64,000 bases of DNA from CBDCFV01 sp963664625 (GCA_963664625.1 OY761541.1:2666001-2730000); one strand, 5' to 3'; positions 16,675-25,620 are shown, counted from the stretch's first letter. Made by a program: numbers and translations. Notes: generated by a model not told the origin, from the letters alone.

Positions 16675-18327
16675 CTACTCCTCCCTTAACAACAGTCCGT
16701 CCGGACGGTTGAGGTTCAGTGCGTTCGTGCTGATGACCGAGGCGTTGCGTGCTGCCAGGGCGTTGGTCCGCATCACAAGGGCGCCCGCCTCGGTGAACGC
16801 TTGGTGTTGTTTTTCCAGTCCCTGCGGATCGTCCGGCGCGCCGCACAACGAGATAACGAACGCCAGTTCCCGGCCCCCGGCCTTTTGGGGGGAACGGCGG
16901 GCCGTCCGCCGGGCCGCATTTAGCGCAGGTACCAACTCCGCCGCCGGGTCGGGGTGCGCCCCATAGCCAATAATCACGTCCAGCAGTATAACGCCGACTT
17001 CAGGCCGGGACGCCTCCTCCACTATGCGCTCGCACCGGGCGCGAAAGTCAATCATGGGGTGCGGGCGCCCCACGGTATACCGGTCGTCGCCCAAGTCGGT
17101 CAGTATTGCATCCACAGCCTTGCCATGACTGTCGGAGGCCCCTTCGTCGTCCAGGTCCTCTTCCAAGCAGACTGGCTGGCCCAACGTCTTCAGCACGTTC
17201 AGGGCTTCATAACACAAGGTGCCGCCGGAAAATAGCCCCCGGATGCCCCGCCCGGTGTCCGGCAAGCTGGCGGAAATGGTCTTCATCCATTCCGCGTTCT
17301 CCCGGCTGACGCCAAGCCAAGGCGGGTCCGTTTTTCCCAGTAAGGTCAATGCCCTCAGCGCGGCGTCCTCCAACGTCGTTTCCGCGTAAATGTGGTCCCC
17401 TTTCCCTCGTCTTTCCCGCGCAGGCGGGAATCCGGGCCGGGGACGGGCCTTGGCAATGACCTCGCGTTGTTCACCCAGGAAGGCGACGACGCACGGCTTG
17501 GAGGACTTTGCGACGGCTGCCATCACCCGCTCCCTGGCGGTGGCCGACGGCGGCTTGGAGATGAGGACGATTATCTCGGTGTCCGGGTCCTGCTCCAAGG
17601 CCTGGAACCCCTCCACCATCATTATTCCGTTGACTTGTTCCGAGAGGTCTCTGCCGCCGACGCCTAGAGCGTGGGATACGCCTTCGCCCGCTTGGGCCAG
17701 AAGACACATGACCTGTTGCAGGCCGCTGCCCGACGCGGACACCAGTCCCACCCGGCCCTTGGGCACCGCGTTGGCGAACCCCAACGGCGCGCCGTTGATC
17801 ACGGCGGTGCCGCAGTCCGGCCCCATCATGAACAGGCCCATGCCCTTGGCGTGCTGCTTGAGGCTGACCTCCTCCTCGATGGGAACGTTGTCGCTGAACA
17901 TCAGCACGTGAAGGCCAAGGTCGAGGGCTTTCCTCGCCTCGCGGGCCGCATACTCTCCCGGTACTGATATAACGGCCAGGTTCGCATTGGGCAAGGCCTT
18001 GACTGCCCCCTCCAAGGACCTGGGGCGATAACCCTGCCCGGCGCTCAAGCCCTGTTCCCGCGCCTCCAGTCGTTCCCGGAACCATTGCAGCGCCTGTGGC
18101 TCCAACTCCGGTGAAGCCAGGTCGAACGCCACTATCAGGTCGTTGGGGCCGGCTGCATGGCCAGCATCGTCCAACAGACCTGCTTGCCGAAGCAGTTCTT
18201 TGTTGTTGTCGGTGCCCATGATGGTGGTGGCTTGGGAGACGCCTTCAATGGACTCCATTTCCCGCGACAAGCGCATCAACGCGACCGAGTCGCGGTAGAC
18301 GTTCCTCAGGACATGGTTCTTGAGCAT
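16675..18327 (-). CDS. fdrA: FdrA-family acyl-CoA synthetase-like protein
   Basis: Protein of 550 residues, matching E. coli FdrA (about 555). It has a CoA-binding Rossmann domain and a succinyl-CoA synthetase-like ligase domain: VGLVSASGSGLQQVMCLLAQAGEGVSHALGVGGRDLSEQVNG is the nucleotide-binding core, and GIRGLFSGGTLCYEA opens the second half. FdrA is reported as a subunit of oxamate carbamoyltransferase. ATG 18327 overlaps the stop of DUF2877 (TGATG). Odd: residues about 298-312 (PRPGFPPARERRGK) are encoded by a REP-like palindrome at 17408-17434, an in-frame insertion. Confidence 0.88.
   Translation of the reverse strand: MLKNHVLRNVYRDSVALMRLSREMESIEGVSQATTIMGTDNNKELLRQAGLLDDAGHAAGPNDLIVAFDLASPELEPQALQWFRERLEAREQGLSAGQGYRPRSLEGAVKALPNANLAVISVPGEYAAREARKALDLGLHVLMFSDNVPIEEEVSLKQHAKGMGLFMMGPDCGTAVINGAPLGFANAVPKGRVGLVSASGSGLQQVMCLLAQAGEGVSHALGVGGRDLSEQVNGIMMVEGFQALEQDPDTEIIVLISKPPSATARERVMAAVAKSSKPCVVAFLGEQREVIAKARPRPGFPPARERRGKGDHIYAETTLEDAALRALTLLGKTDPPWLGVSRENAEWMKTISASLPDTGRGIRGLFSGGTLCYEALNVLKTLGQPVCLEEDLDDEGASDSHGKAVDAILTDLGDDRYTVGRPHPMIDFRARCERIVEEASRPEVGVILLDVIIGYGAHPDPAAELVPALNAARRTARRSPQKAGGRELAFVISLCGAPDDPQGLEKQHQAFTEAGALVMRTNALAARNASVISTNALNLNRPDGLLLREE
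17408..17434. repeat. REP-like palindrome inside fdrA
   Basis: A copy with core TTCCCGCGCAGGCGGGAA lies within fdrA. On the coding strand it is read in frame as PGFPPARER, between the KARPR stretch and the conserved AETTLEDAALRAL helix. Confidence 0.85.
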
Positions 18328-19454
18328 CAGGCCCTTGCTCCGGCTATCGGCCCGCTCCCTGCTGTAGCTCCGATAGTCTCCGTTAGCCGCAGCGCAAGGC
18401 CAGTGCCGAACAGTATCCCGGTAAGAGCGTCCCACCCCGACGTGTGGCCCCAGCGCACCAACCCGGCTACGGCGGTTTCCAAGCCTGTCACTGGCGTGGC
18501 CTCGAGCAGGCATCGCACCACCCGGTGCTGGGCCGCGCTACCAATACCCAACGCCGCCTGTTCCAGCAGGGCGGCGCTTATCCTGTTGGTGCGGGTGGCA
18601 TGACGGACGATGCTTCGGGAAAGTTCGTCAATGATGGAGACGTTGCTTGATTGAAAGAACCCCAGGGTCGTTGCCTCGTTGCCGTCAACGGGTCCCAACG
18701 CCGTCCGCAAGGCGACCATCAGGCCTACCAACATATCGTCACCCGAGGGCGTCAACCCTGGGCCAAGGCCGGTCAGTCCACGCACCGCTTGGTTGATCGC
18801 GTCGTCATCACCTTGAACGAGCCCCTGAGCCAGCATAGCCACGTTAGGCATAGCAAAGCGGGGCACAATGCCAAGGTTGGGAACTTCCTGCACATTCCCA
18901 CAAGCCAATTGGTCCAAGTGACTCGTCAGCGGCCCCAGCCCTTCCGCTGGTGCATCGGCTGGCACGGAATCGACCAAGGCCCACAGGCGGCGCGCCACTT
19001 GCTCGTTCAATGCTCGTGGCCCCAGTGGTCCAGGACGCCACAGAGCGGCACCAGCCGTCCTCAGTATCAAACGGTCGCCCAACCGGAAGTCCATCCCGTC
19101 GGCGACCAGGTCTGTCCCTTCCTTGACGCCCAGTTGGTCTAGGTGAACCCCGTCCGGCAACACCACGCCGATGGTCAAAGGACCTTCGCCTGATTTGTGG
19201 CCGGCAATGGCAAAAAGCCGTCCGTTGGGTGTTTCCATCCAGCAGGACCGGCTGAAAGGGGCGATCACGGTCCCGGCAAGGCCGCGTCGGGGCAGCAGGT
19301 CAAAGGCCGGCTTGCCTATAAACGCTATAGGGCAGTCGAACAAGTTGACGGCCATGTGGTTGGCTGAAGTTTTGTCGCGGGAGGTCAGCATCATTTGGCC
19401 GCCCCATAATAGCCTGTCCATTTGTCTGTAGCAAATGGACTCGATCCACTTCAT
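18327..19454 (-). CDS. DUF2877 (YlbF/AllH-like) protein
   Basis: Protein of up to 375 residues. The DUF2877 core is in the C-terminal half: GLTGLGPGLTPSGDDMLVGLMVALRTALG is the family hallmark, followed by ISAALLEQAALG. E. coli YlbF (271 residues) belongs to this family and is reported as the third oxamate carbamoyltransferase component. The start is uncertain: ATGs at 19454, 19421, 19394, 19391 and 19355 are possible and none has a strong ribosome site. It is the first gene of the operon that continues with FdrA, the small FdrA-domain protein, DUF1116, RidA, M20 and DUF1028. Confidence 0.8.
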   Translation of the reverse strand: MKWIESICYRQMDRLLWGGQMMLTSRDKTSANHMAVNLFDCPIAFIGKPAFDLLPRRGLAGTVIAPFSRSCWMETPNGRLFAIAGHKSGEGPLTIGVVLPDGVHLDQLGVKEGTDLVADGMDFRLGDRLILRTAGAALWRPGPLGPRALNEQVARRLWALVDSVPADAPAEGLGPLTSHLDQLACGNVQEVPNLGIVPRFAMPNVAMLAQGLVQGDDDAINQAVRGLTGLGPGLTPSGDDMLVGLMVALRTALGPVDGNEATTLGFFQSSNVSIIDELSRSIVRHATRTNRISAALLEQAALGIGSAAQHRVVRCLLEATPVTGLETAVAGLVRWGHTSGWDALTGILFGTGLALRLTETIGATAGSGPIAGARA

Positions 19455-19469
19455 TTTGGATGGAAAATG

Positions 19470-19913
19470 TTACGGACGTTCTTTCCAGGAAGCCTTGATT
19501 GCCAGTCGTTGGGCGTACTGGTCCTGTGCGCTCGAATCGGTAACCGCGGCGTCCGGAAGGATAATGTTCGCATGATATGGATTGGCGCCGTCAGCCAAAG
19601 GCGCGGCTTCCACGTCGCAACCAGCATTTCTCACGTCAACAGCGGGGATTACCGCCCATCCATAAAACGTCCTGTTAGGCCCTCTCGCCCTGGCTATCGC
19701 TTCGCCGTTCTTCACTGCTTGGTCTATTGGGGCTAGGGAAAGCCGGTCAACCGATATTTCCCTGTGGCCGTCTCGTTCCCTGGACACCGAGGCGGGAACA
19801 CCATGCTGACGCGATAATCTGGCCTGCTGGCTTGAAAACACCCCGCGCCCCAACTCCTCTGTGTCCGCAATGGCGCTCCCTGCTGCGTCGGCCTCGCTGA
19901 CCGGGTCGCTCAT
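19470..19913 (-). CDS. Conserved protein of unknown function, member of a two-gene cassette
   Basis: Protein of 147 residues with no recognised catalytic motif. A central stretch (GVPASVSRERDGHREISVDRLSLAPIDQAV) and a later one (RTFYGWAVIPAVDVRNAGCDVEAAPLADGANPYHANIILP) look conserved and end in a Trp-containing tail. Its ATG overlaps the TAA of the upstream gene by one base, so the two are coupled. I believe I have seen this pair of families side by side in other bacteria, but I know no function. No signal peptide or membrane segment. Confidence 0.65.
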   Translation of the reverse strand: MSDPVSEADAAGSAIADTEELGRGVFSSQQARLSRQHGVPASVSRERDGHREISVDRLSLAPIDQAVKNGEAIARARGPNRTFYGWAVIPAVDVRNAGCDVEAAPLADGANPYHANIILPDAAVTDSSAQDQYAQRLAIKASWKERP

Positions 19914-20443
19914 TACACAAGCCCTGTTTCCAATTCGTTCAGAGCTTGGCGGACAAAATCGTCGGGCAACCTTTGACTTGTTGAATAGATTGCCCGTCGG
20001 TCTTCACCATCGATGGTTACGATACATCGGGCATCTCCACTGGACCCGCACATCATCATCACGGCGCGGTCGTCGCCACTGCGCCCGTCAATGGCAATGT
20101 AGCCCTCAGGCATTGGATATACCATGAAGCGACGTGGCGAAATTGAGTACATTTCAGGAATGAGTCGGCGCGCAACGGAGAACGCAGTTTCTGAAGGTTC
20201 CTGAAGTTCTTCTTCTCGGGCCGCGTCGGAGACCTCTTCAAGATCTCGCAGAGCATCTTTCAAATCTGATAAATGATGTCGAATGCGGGTCAACCGTCCC
20301 TGCGTCCTTCTCTTGGCTAACGAGTCCTTTCGGCGAGACCCGGGCTTTGGTCGTTGGCCCATCCGTTGCCGTCGGATAACTCTCTTGGCCTGATAAGTTC
20401 GACGGAAACTCACTCGGGTTAGTACAGACCTGGTTGAGGTCAT
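19913..20443 (-). CDS. Conserved protein of unknown function, first gene of two-gene cassette
   Basis: Protein of 176 residues. The N-terminal 55 residues are highly basic (many Arg/Lys), suggesting nucleic-acid binding. A charged helical segment follows (LSDLKDALRDLEEVSDAAREEEL). The C-terminal domain has alternating strands: YIAIDGRSGDDRAVMMMCGSSGDARCIVTIDGEDRRAIYS, then LPDDFVRQALNEL. AAGGAGG stands 8 bases before ATG 20443. It is divergent from the aminopeptidase gene and may share that intergenic promoter region. Confidence 0.65.
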   Translation of the reverse strand: MTSTRSVLTRVSFRRTYQAKRVIRRQRMGQRPKPGSRRKDSLAKRRTQGRLTRIRHHLSDLKDALRDLEEVSDAAREEELQEPSETAFSVARRLIPEMYSISPRRFMVYPMPEGYIAIDGRSGDDRAVMMMCGSSGDARCIVTIDGEDRRAIYSTSQRLPDDFVRQALNELETGLV

Positions 20444-20721
20444 CCTTGGCCCTCCTTAGGCCATGATGGCTTGGGTTGCATGGGCCGATTCCGAAAGACG
20501 TATGTTTGGACGTCGGATGCGTCCCGTTGAAGTTCCGGCTTGCTGATAGTGTCGAACTGGACTTCTACCCAAGTAATGTACCATACATCGGGTAATGGAT
20601 TCGGTTGCAGCGGCTGGCGGATGTTATGATGAGGTGATACGGCGTCTCAAGCTTGACACTATTCCCTTCCCGGTTACAATCAAGGCGGAATGGTTTCCAA
20701 TACATACCGGAGAGCGACCTT

Positions 20722-22104
20722 ATGAGCGATACAACCGACACGACAACGCAAGCAACGCCGGGCCAGGGTGGGGCCGGGACTATAACCCCCGCCGACCTCC
20801 AGGACTTCCGGCGCAGTTTCGAGAGCAATCCCTCCAACCGTTTGATGCAGAACGTGGTGACCCAGCACGACGTGAACGACGTCGCGCTGGACAGGGAGAT
20901 AGTCGCTGGGGCCACCCACTCGTTCTCGACCCTGCTGGACGATTGGTCGGTCACCAACCAGTCCAGGACAGGGCGCTGCTGGATGTTCGCCGGCCTCAAC
21001 CTGTTCCGGGCCGACAGCCGAAAACTTCTCAACCTGAAGCAGTTCGAGTTCAGCCAGAACTACATGATGTTCTGGGACAAGATGGAAAGGGCCAACTTCG
21101 TGCTGGAAGCCATCATCGAGACCGCTCACCTTCCGGTGGACGACCGCACCGTCGCTTGGCTGCTGCAACGTTCCATCGAAGACGGCGGGCAGTGGGATAT
21201 GTTCGTCGGGTTGGTGCAGAAGCACGGCGTAGTCCCCAAGAGCGTTATGACGGAGACCCAGAGTTCGTCCAGCTCCATGCGCATGAACTCCAGCTTGAAC
21301 TACCAGATGCGCCAAGGTGCAAAAGCTATCAGGGAGCTTTACGCCAGCGAGTCCGGCTTGGAGGAGATGCGGAACTCCAAAAACGAGACTCTTCAGGCCA
21401 TCTACCGCATCCTCTGTATCCACTTGGGCACTCCGCCCCAAAGCTTCGACTGGCAGTGGAAAGACAAGGACGACGAGTTTCACCGCGACGGGCAGATGAC
21501 CCCGCTGGAGTTCGCCACCAAGTACGTGGACACTCCGTGGGAGGAATACGTCTGCTTGGTGCACGACCCGCGGGAGACCTCCCCAACGGGACGCACCTAC
21601 ACCATCGCTTACTTGGGCAATATGGTGGACGGCCCGCCCGTCAAGTACCTTAACGTTGATATAGACGTGATGAAGGACATCACCCTGCGGCTGTTGCAGG
21701 ACGGCAAGCCGGTGTGGATGGGCTGCGACACCGGAAAGCAGATGCACCGGGACAAGGGGCTGTGGGACGCCGACCTGTTCGACTACGCCTCGGTCTACGA
21801 CACGGACTTTTCAATGGATAAGGCGGCCCGCTTGGAATACCATCAGACCCGCATGACCCACGCGATGTTGTTTACCGGCGTGGACGTGGTCGATGGGAAG
21901 CCGCGGCGTTGGCGCGTCGAGAACAGTTGGGACGATAAGGTGGGCGACAAGGGGTTCTTCATGATGAACGACTCTTGGTTCGCCGAGTACATGTTCGAGA
22001 TTGCCGCCCCCAGGAGCTACTTGCCCGCCGAGTTGCAGGCTGCCCTGGAGCAGGAACCCATCGTGCTGCCGCCGTGGGACCCGATGGGTTCTCTGGCCCG
22101 TTAG
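20722..22104 (+). CDS. pepC: Aminopeptidase C / bleomycin hydrolase family (C1B)
   Basis: Cysteine aminopeptidase of 460 residues. The papain-like triad is visible: the oxyanion Gln80 and nucleophile Cys86 in NQSRTGRCWMFAG, the histidine in MTHAMLFTGVDVV, and the asparagine in RVENSWDD. Family members form a hexameric, self-compartmentalised cytoplasmic peptidase. ATG 20722 has GGAGAG upstream and gives the standard N-terminus; the frame stays open 69 bases further upstream, probably by chance. It converges on a phosphoesterase gene with only 21 bases between. Confidence 0.9.
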   Translation: MSDTTDTTTQATPGQGGAGTITPADLQDFRRSFESNPSNRLMQNVVTQHDVNDVALDREIVAGATHSFSTLLDDWSVTNQSRTGRCWMFAGLNLFRADSRKLLNLKQFEFSQNYMMFWDKMERANFVLEAIIETAHLPVDDRTVAWLLQRSIEDGGQWDMFVGLVQKHGVVPKSVMTETQSSSSSMRMNSSLNYQMRQGAKAIRELYASESGLEEMRNSKNETLQAIYRILCIHLGTPPQSFDWQWKDKDDEFHRDGQMTPLEFATKYVDTPWEEYVCLVHDPRETSPTGRTYTIAYLGNMVDGPPVKYLNVDIDVMKDITLRLLQDGKPVWMGCDTGKQMHRDKGLWDADLFDYASVYDTDFSMDKAARLEYHQTRMTHAMLFTGVDVVDGKPRRWRVENSWDDKVGDKGFFMMNDSWFAEYMFEIAAPRSYLPAELQAALEQEPIVLPPWDPMGSLAR

Positions 22105-22125
22105 AAGTTCGCCTCAAAAGCTCGA

Positions 22126-22599
22126 TTAAAGAGGAACGATAGTCCCGTCTATCCGGCCCTCGGACAACTCCAGGAAGCCGATTGACGGGACTACTTTGAA
22201 CCGGCGCTTGCCCGCCGCTCCGGGGTTGAAGAACAGCACGCCGCCGATGCGCTCGTTGAACGCTATGTGGCTGTGGCCGTAGACAACTACGTCTATTCCC
22301 TTCCCGACGTAGGGCTTCATCGCGGACTCGGTGGGATTCTTGGGCGGCTTTACTTGGTGGGTCAGAAAGAATAAGCGCCCGTTCAGGTCGAAAGTCACCT
22401 CCTCAGGGTACAGCGACTCCGGCCCCGTGCGGTCATTGTTGCCGCACACCACCGTAACCGGGGCCAGCTTGCCCAATTCCTGGATAATGGCGTCGTCGCC
22501 TATGTCCCCGGCGTGGAGGATGTGTTCCACCCCGGACAGCAACCTGGGCACGTCGGGGTGCAGGTAGCCGTGGGTGTCCGAGATGACCCCTACCAACAT
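22126..22599 (-). CDS. YfcE/MJ0936-type metallophosphoesterase
   Basis: Protein of 157 residues with the metal-ligand motifs of calcineurin-like phosphodiesterases: GVISDTHGYL, HAGDIGDD, VCGNNDR, FLTHQ and VYGHSHI. The small YfcE/MJ0936 group hydrolyses phosphodiesters in vitro; the cellular substrate is unknown. Cytoplasmic, no signal sequence. Confidence 0.88.
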   Translation of the reverse strand: MLVGVISDTHGYLHPDVPRLLSGVEHILHAGDIGDDAIIQELGKLAPVTVVCGNNDRTGPESLYPEEVTFDLNGRLFFLTHQVKPPKNPTESAMKPYVGKGIDVVVYGHSHIAFNERIGGVLFFNPGAAGKRRFKVVPSIGFLELSEGRIDGTIVPL

Positions 22600-22633
22600 G
22601 CGGCTTGCTCCCGGCCTGTTTCCCGCCCCTTTC

Positions 22634-22660
22634 TGTCTTTCCCGCGAAGGCGGGAAACCA
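22634..22660. repeat. REP-like palindrome
   Basis: A copy of the dispersed palindrome (core TTTCCCGCGAAGGCGGGAAA) between the phosphoesterase gene and the enolase-superfamily gene. Confidence 0.83.
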
Positions 22661-22705
22661 CTGGGGCAGGCTGGGCGGGAACGACGGAGGAATAGTAGCG
22701 GTCCA

Positions 22706-23755
22706 TTACAGCATAGCCTCGTTGAGCGTTACTCCGAACCCCGAAGCGTCCGACGGTTCCAGGAAGCCGTTCTCCGGGGCCGGTTCGCCCAGCCACAGTT
22801 CATCCCGTCCCTCTCCCCGGTTGCCAGGATTTCTCTCCGCCAGGTCCATGCAGTCGGTCGCCACTATGAAGTGTAAGCCCCACACTTCGCCGCCCCGGTG
22901 CGGCACAACCGGGATGGACTCCTCCCGCGCTATGTCCAGGATCCGCTTTGCCGCGGTGATGCCGCCGCACCAAGTGATGTCCGGCTGCCACAGGTCCAGG
23001 GCTCCGATTCGGGCGATGTCGGCAAAGCCGTACTGGGTGAACTCGTGCTCGCCGCCCGAAATCAGCACCGGCTTCACCGGCTCGCGCAAAGCCGCCTGCC
23101 CGGCTAGGTTGTCGGGAGTGAGCACGTCTTCGAACCAGTAAATGTTGAAGTCCGCCAGCCTTCGGGCCATCTCCAGCGTAGCCTCGGTGCTCCAGGTCAT
23201 GTAGGTGTCGATCATGATCATGGCGCCCGGCCCGAACAACTCCCTGGCTTTCGCCGCCGACGCCGCGGCGTCATCATAGTCGGAATCTTTCCCCGTCCAT
23301 CGGTGAGGAAACTTGTGGTGCATGAACCCGGTTTCCCGGTACCACTCCGAGTCGCCCCCTGTGGCGTACACGGGAACCCGCCCTTTCTTCCTCCCGCCCA
23401 GCAGGTCGTACACCGGCCTGTTTTCCGCGCGCCCCAGCAGGTCCCACAGCGCCAGGTCCACGCCGCTCAGTCCCATAATGGCGATGCCCTTGCGCCCGTA
23501 GGGAAGGGAAGCGCGGTAGAGAAAGTCCCAAGCCGCGGAGATGTCCTCCACCGAGTCCACCGTGCGCCCCAGCAGCAACTCCCTGAAATGCGTGTTCACA
23601 ACCTCCACCGCAGCCACCCCGCCCCCGCCGTAGCCGTACCCGGTCACGCCAACGTCCGTGTCTATCCTCACCGCGATCTGCCACAAGTGAGTCCGCCACG
23701 ACGGCACCACATGGCGGTAGTTGGGGTAAACGGCCTTCACGTCGGTGATTTTCAT
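22706..23755 (-). CDS. Enolase-superfamily sugar-acid dehydratase, rhamnonate dehydratase-like
   Basis: Protein of 349 residues with the mandelate racemase/muconate lactonising N-terminal cap and a TIM barrel. Metal ligands appear as the Asp of MIMIDTYMTW, the Glu of YWFEDVL and the Glu of LISGGEHEFTQYGF; the catalytic His lies in VPHRGGEVWG. GGEHEF plus QPDITWCGG closely resembles L-rhamnonate dehydratase, so dehydration of a sugar acid to a 2-keto-3-deoxy acid is the best guess. ATG 23755 has AAAGGA upstream. It is the last of three minus-strand genes after a sodium symporter and a small membrane protein. Confidence 0.82.
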   Translation of the reverse strand: MKITDVKAVYPNYRHVVPSWRTHLWQIAVRIDTDVGVTGYGYGGGGVAAVEVVNTHFRELLLGRTVDSVEDISAAWDFLYRASLPYGRKGIAIMGLSGVDLALWDLLGRAENRPVYDLLGGRKKGRVPVYATGGDSEWYRETGFMHHKFPHRWTGKDSDYDDAAASAAKARELFGPGAMIMIDTYMTWSTEATLEMARRLADFNIYWFEDVLTPDNLAGQAALREPVKPVLISGGEHEFTQYGFADIARIGALDLWQPDITWCGGITAAKRILDIAREESIPVVPHRGGEVWGLHFIVATDCMDLAERNPGNRGEGRDELWLGEPAPENGFLEPSDASGFGVTLNEAML

Positions 23756-23843
23756 GTGTGTCCTTTCGATTGAGGCTTGGCAGGCTTTGCGAGGGCACAA
23801 CCTGACCGGCAACTACATAATAGTACATGCGATGGGAGTATAC

Positions 23844-24038
23844 TCAGGTCTTTGATTCACCTTGCTCCTGCTCCTTCTTATTGCCTCTGATCACCTTCAC
23901 CAGGTCCGCTATCACCACGTAGTACACGTAGAGACCAGCCAAAGAGAGCCACGCTACGGTGACCCAATGATTGATGATGTAACCGATTTCCGGCACGTTC
24001 AGCTCCCCTGTCTTCAATATCTGCCCTTGAACTTCCAC
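23844..24038 (-). CDS. Small single-span membrane protein beside SSS symporter
   Basis: Protein of 64 residues with one clear membrane helix (WVTVAWLSLAGLYVYYVVIADLV, about 26-48) and a highly charged C-terminal tail (VIRGNKKEQEQGESKT). It begins 13 bases after the stop of the symporter gene and is probably cotranslated. Small accessory membrane proteins are known next to some sodium:solute symporters, so a role as a transporter subunit or stabiliser is likely, though not shown. Confidence 0.7.
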   Translation of the reverse strand: MEVQGQILKTGELNVPEIGYIINHWVTVAWLSLAGLYVYYVVIADLVKVIRGNKKEQEQGESKT

Positions 24039-24051
24039 ACCCCGGTTTCCA

Positions 24052-25620
24052 CTATTTGCGGGTGGTGCCTTCGGCCTCTCGAAGGCTGTTGAAATCGAAC
24101 GGTTGCGGTCTCAGTACAGTCCACGGAATGGCGATAAGAGCAGACACGCTCAGCACAATAACGTTCCCCCAGACCACCCCCCAGAGGAGGTCCATCCCTG
24201 TTGCCATCCAGTATGTTATGCCGCACAAGCTGCCGATGATGGCGGCCCAGAACGCGCCATTGCAGTTGGTGGTCCGCACAAAACACGCCATAATCACGGG
24301 TATAACTGCGGACGAGAAGGCAATTCCCATAGCCTGGTACATGCCCGCAAAAGAGAATCCTATGTGTCGAAAGAACAGGACAACCGCCAGGAGCGTGCCC
24401 GCAATTATGAAGAGCGATGCCCTGCTGGCTACGAGTAGTGTCCTGTCCTTGGCTCGTGGGTTGATATGTCCCTTGAATATGTCGTTCACAAGAACGGTCG
24501 TCACGGCGAGTATCTCCCCCGCGCCGGTGCTGACTGTAGCGGAACCCACTGCCAGGATAAAGATGGTCAACCCCACGAACCCCAGCACAAGGAAGGCCAT
24601 CACCGGGGCCACCGCCTCCGGTTCGGTGAACAGAATGGTCGCGGAGCCGTAGCTGTACGACTCTCCGACTACTAGCCCTTGTGACAGGGCGGCGACACCC
24701 AAGGCCGTGCCCGTCGCCAGAGGGATCGGCCACCAGCAGACGGCGGCGGTCATAAAAGACTTGAACACCGTCTGGGGATCTCGGGAGCCGGTCACCCTGG
24801 ACCAGTAGGTCTGGTTACACATGACGGCTCCCAAATTACCCACTGTGTTGACGATGAGAAATCCTAAGCCCGATGGGTTCAGCCAGTTCAGCCCGTCCCA
24901 CTGACTGCTGTGCTCCACTTCGTCTGCTCCCGGATGCAACGTAGGCTGCGTACTGGCGACCTCTATGAGGCCCGCCCATATCTCCGAGGGGCCAATCTTG
25001 ACCAGCACCGCTGCCGCTATGATCACTAGGCACACATAGAGCATTAGTGACATGATCGTATCGGCGAAGATGCTGGCCCACAGTCCGGCGAACGGGATGT
25101 AGGAAACGAATATTATCACTATCAGCAAGGCGATGGCCCAGAACGGCGCGCCCGTGAAGACGTGCCCCATCACCGCTCCGCCGGTGATGATCATGACCGT
25201 GATCCAGAGCGCCACCACAATAGAAATTAGAGAGTGCAGCACATGGTTCTTTCGGTCTAGCCTGTTCAGCATGAACTCCGGGTAGGAGGTAGCCTTGGGC
25301 ATCACGGTCTTGACCCGTCTGCCTAGGTAGGCCATGATCGGCAGAGGAACAGTCGCTCCCAAAGCGTACCACCACGGCCCGATGAACCCGTAGTGATAGC
25401 CTGTCCAACTGCTGATCATCAACGTAGCCGCCCATATCCAGGTCGCTACGATCGAGGCGTTGATCATGCCGTGGCCGATATCCCTTCCACCGGAAAGGAA
25501 GGCCTCTGCTGTTTTCCCTCTGGTCCTGCCCAAGAACCAGACCAGAAGGGCGTAAGTTGCTCCCTGAGCTATCAGGATCGTGTAAATCGACCAACTCGGC
25601 AAGGGTGCGGTATCTGCCAT
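24052..25620 (-). CDS. Sodium:solute symporter (SSS family)
   Basis: Permease of 522 residues with about 13 predicted membrane helices (the first at about 12-30). The SSS signature region is visible around GYHYGFIGPWWYALGATVPLPIMAYLGRRVK and AVGSATVSTGAGEILAVTTVLVNDIFK, typical of SSS members that import organic acids, amino acids or sugars with Na+. Downstream genes for a small membrane protein and a sugar-acid dehydratase point to sugar-acid uptake (inference). Residues about 205-245 form a polar loop between helices. Confidence 0.88.
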   Translation of the reverse strand: MADTAPLPSWSIYTILIAQGATYALLVWFLGRTRGKTAEAFLSGGRDIGHGMINASIVATWIWAATLMISSWTGYHYGFIGPWWYALGATVPLPIMAYLGRRVKTVMPKATSYPEFMLNRLDRKNHVLHSLISIVVALWITVMIITGGAVMGHVFTGAPFWAIALLIVIIFVSYIPFAGLWASIFADTIMSLMLYVCLVIIAAAVLVKIGPSEIWAGLIEVASTQPTLHPGADEVEHSSQWDGLNWLNPSGLGFLIVNTVGNLGAVMCNQTYWSRVTGSRDPQTVFKSFMTAAVCWWPIPLATGTALGVAALSQGLVVGESYSYGSATILFTEPEAVAPVMAFLVLGFVGLTIFILAVGSATVSTGAGEILAVTTVLVNDIFKGHINPRAKDRTLLVASRASLFIIAGTLLAVVLFFRHIGFSFAGMYQAMGIAFSSAVIPVIMACFVRTTNCNGAFWAAIIGSLCGITYWMATGMDLLWGVVWGNVIVLSVSALIAIPWTVLRPQPFDFNSLREAEGTTRK

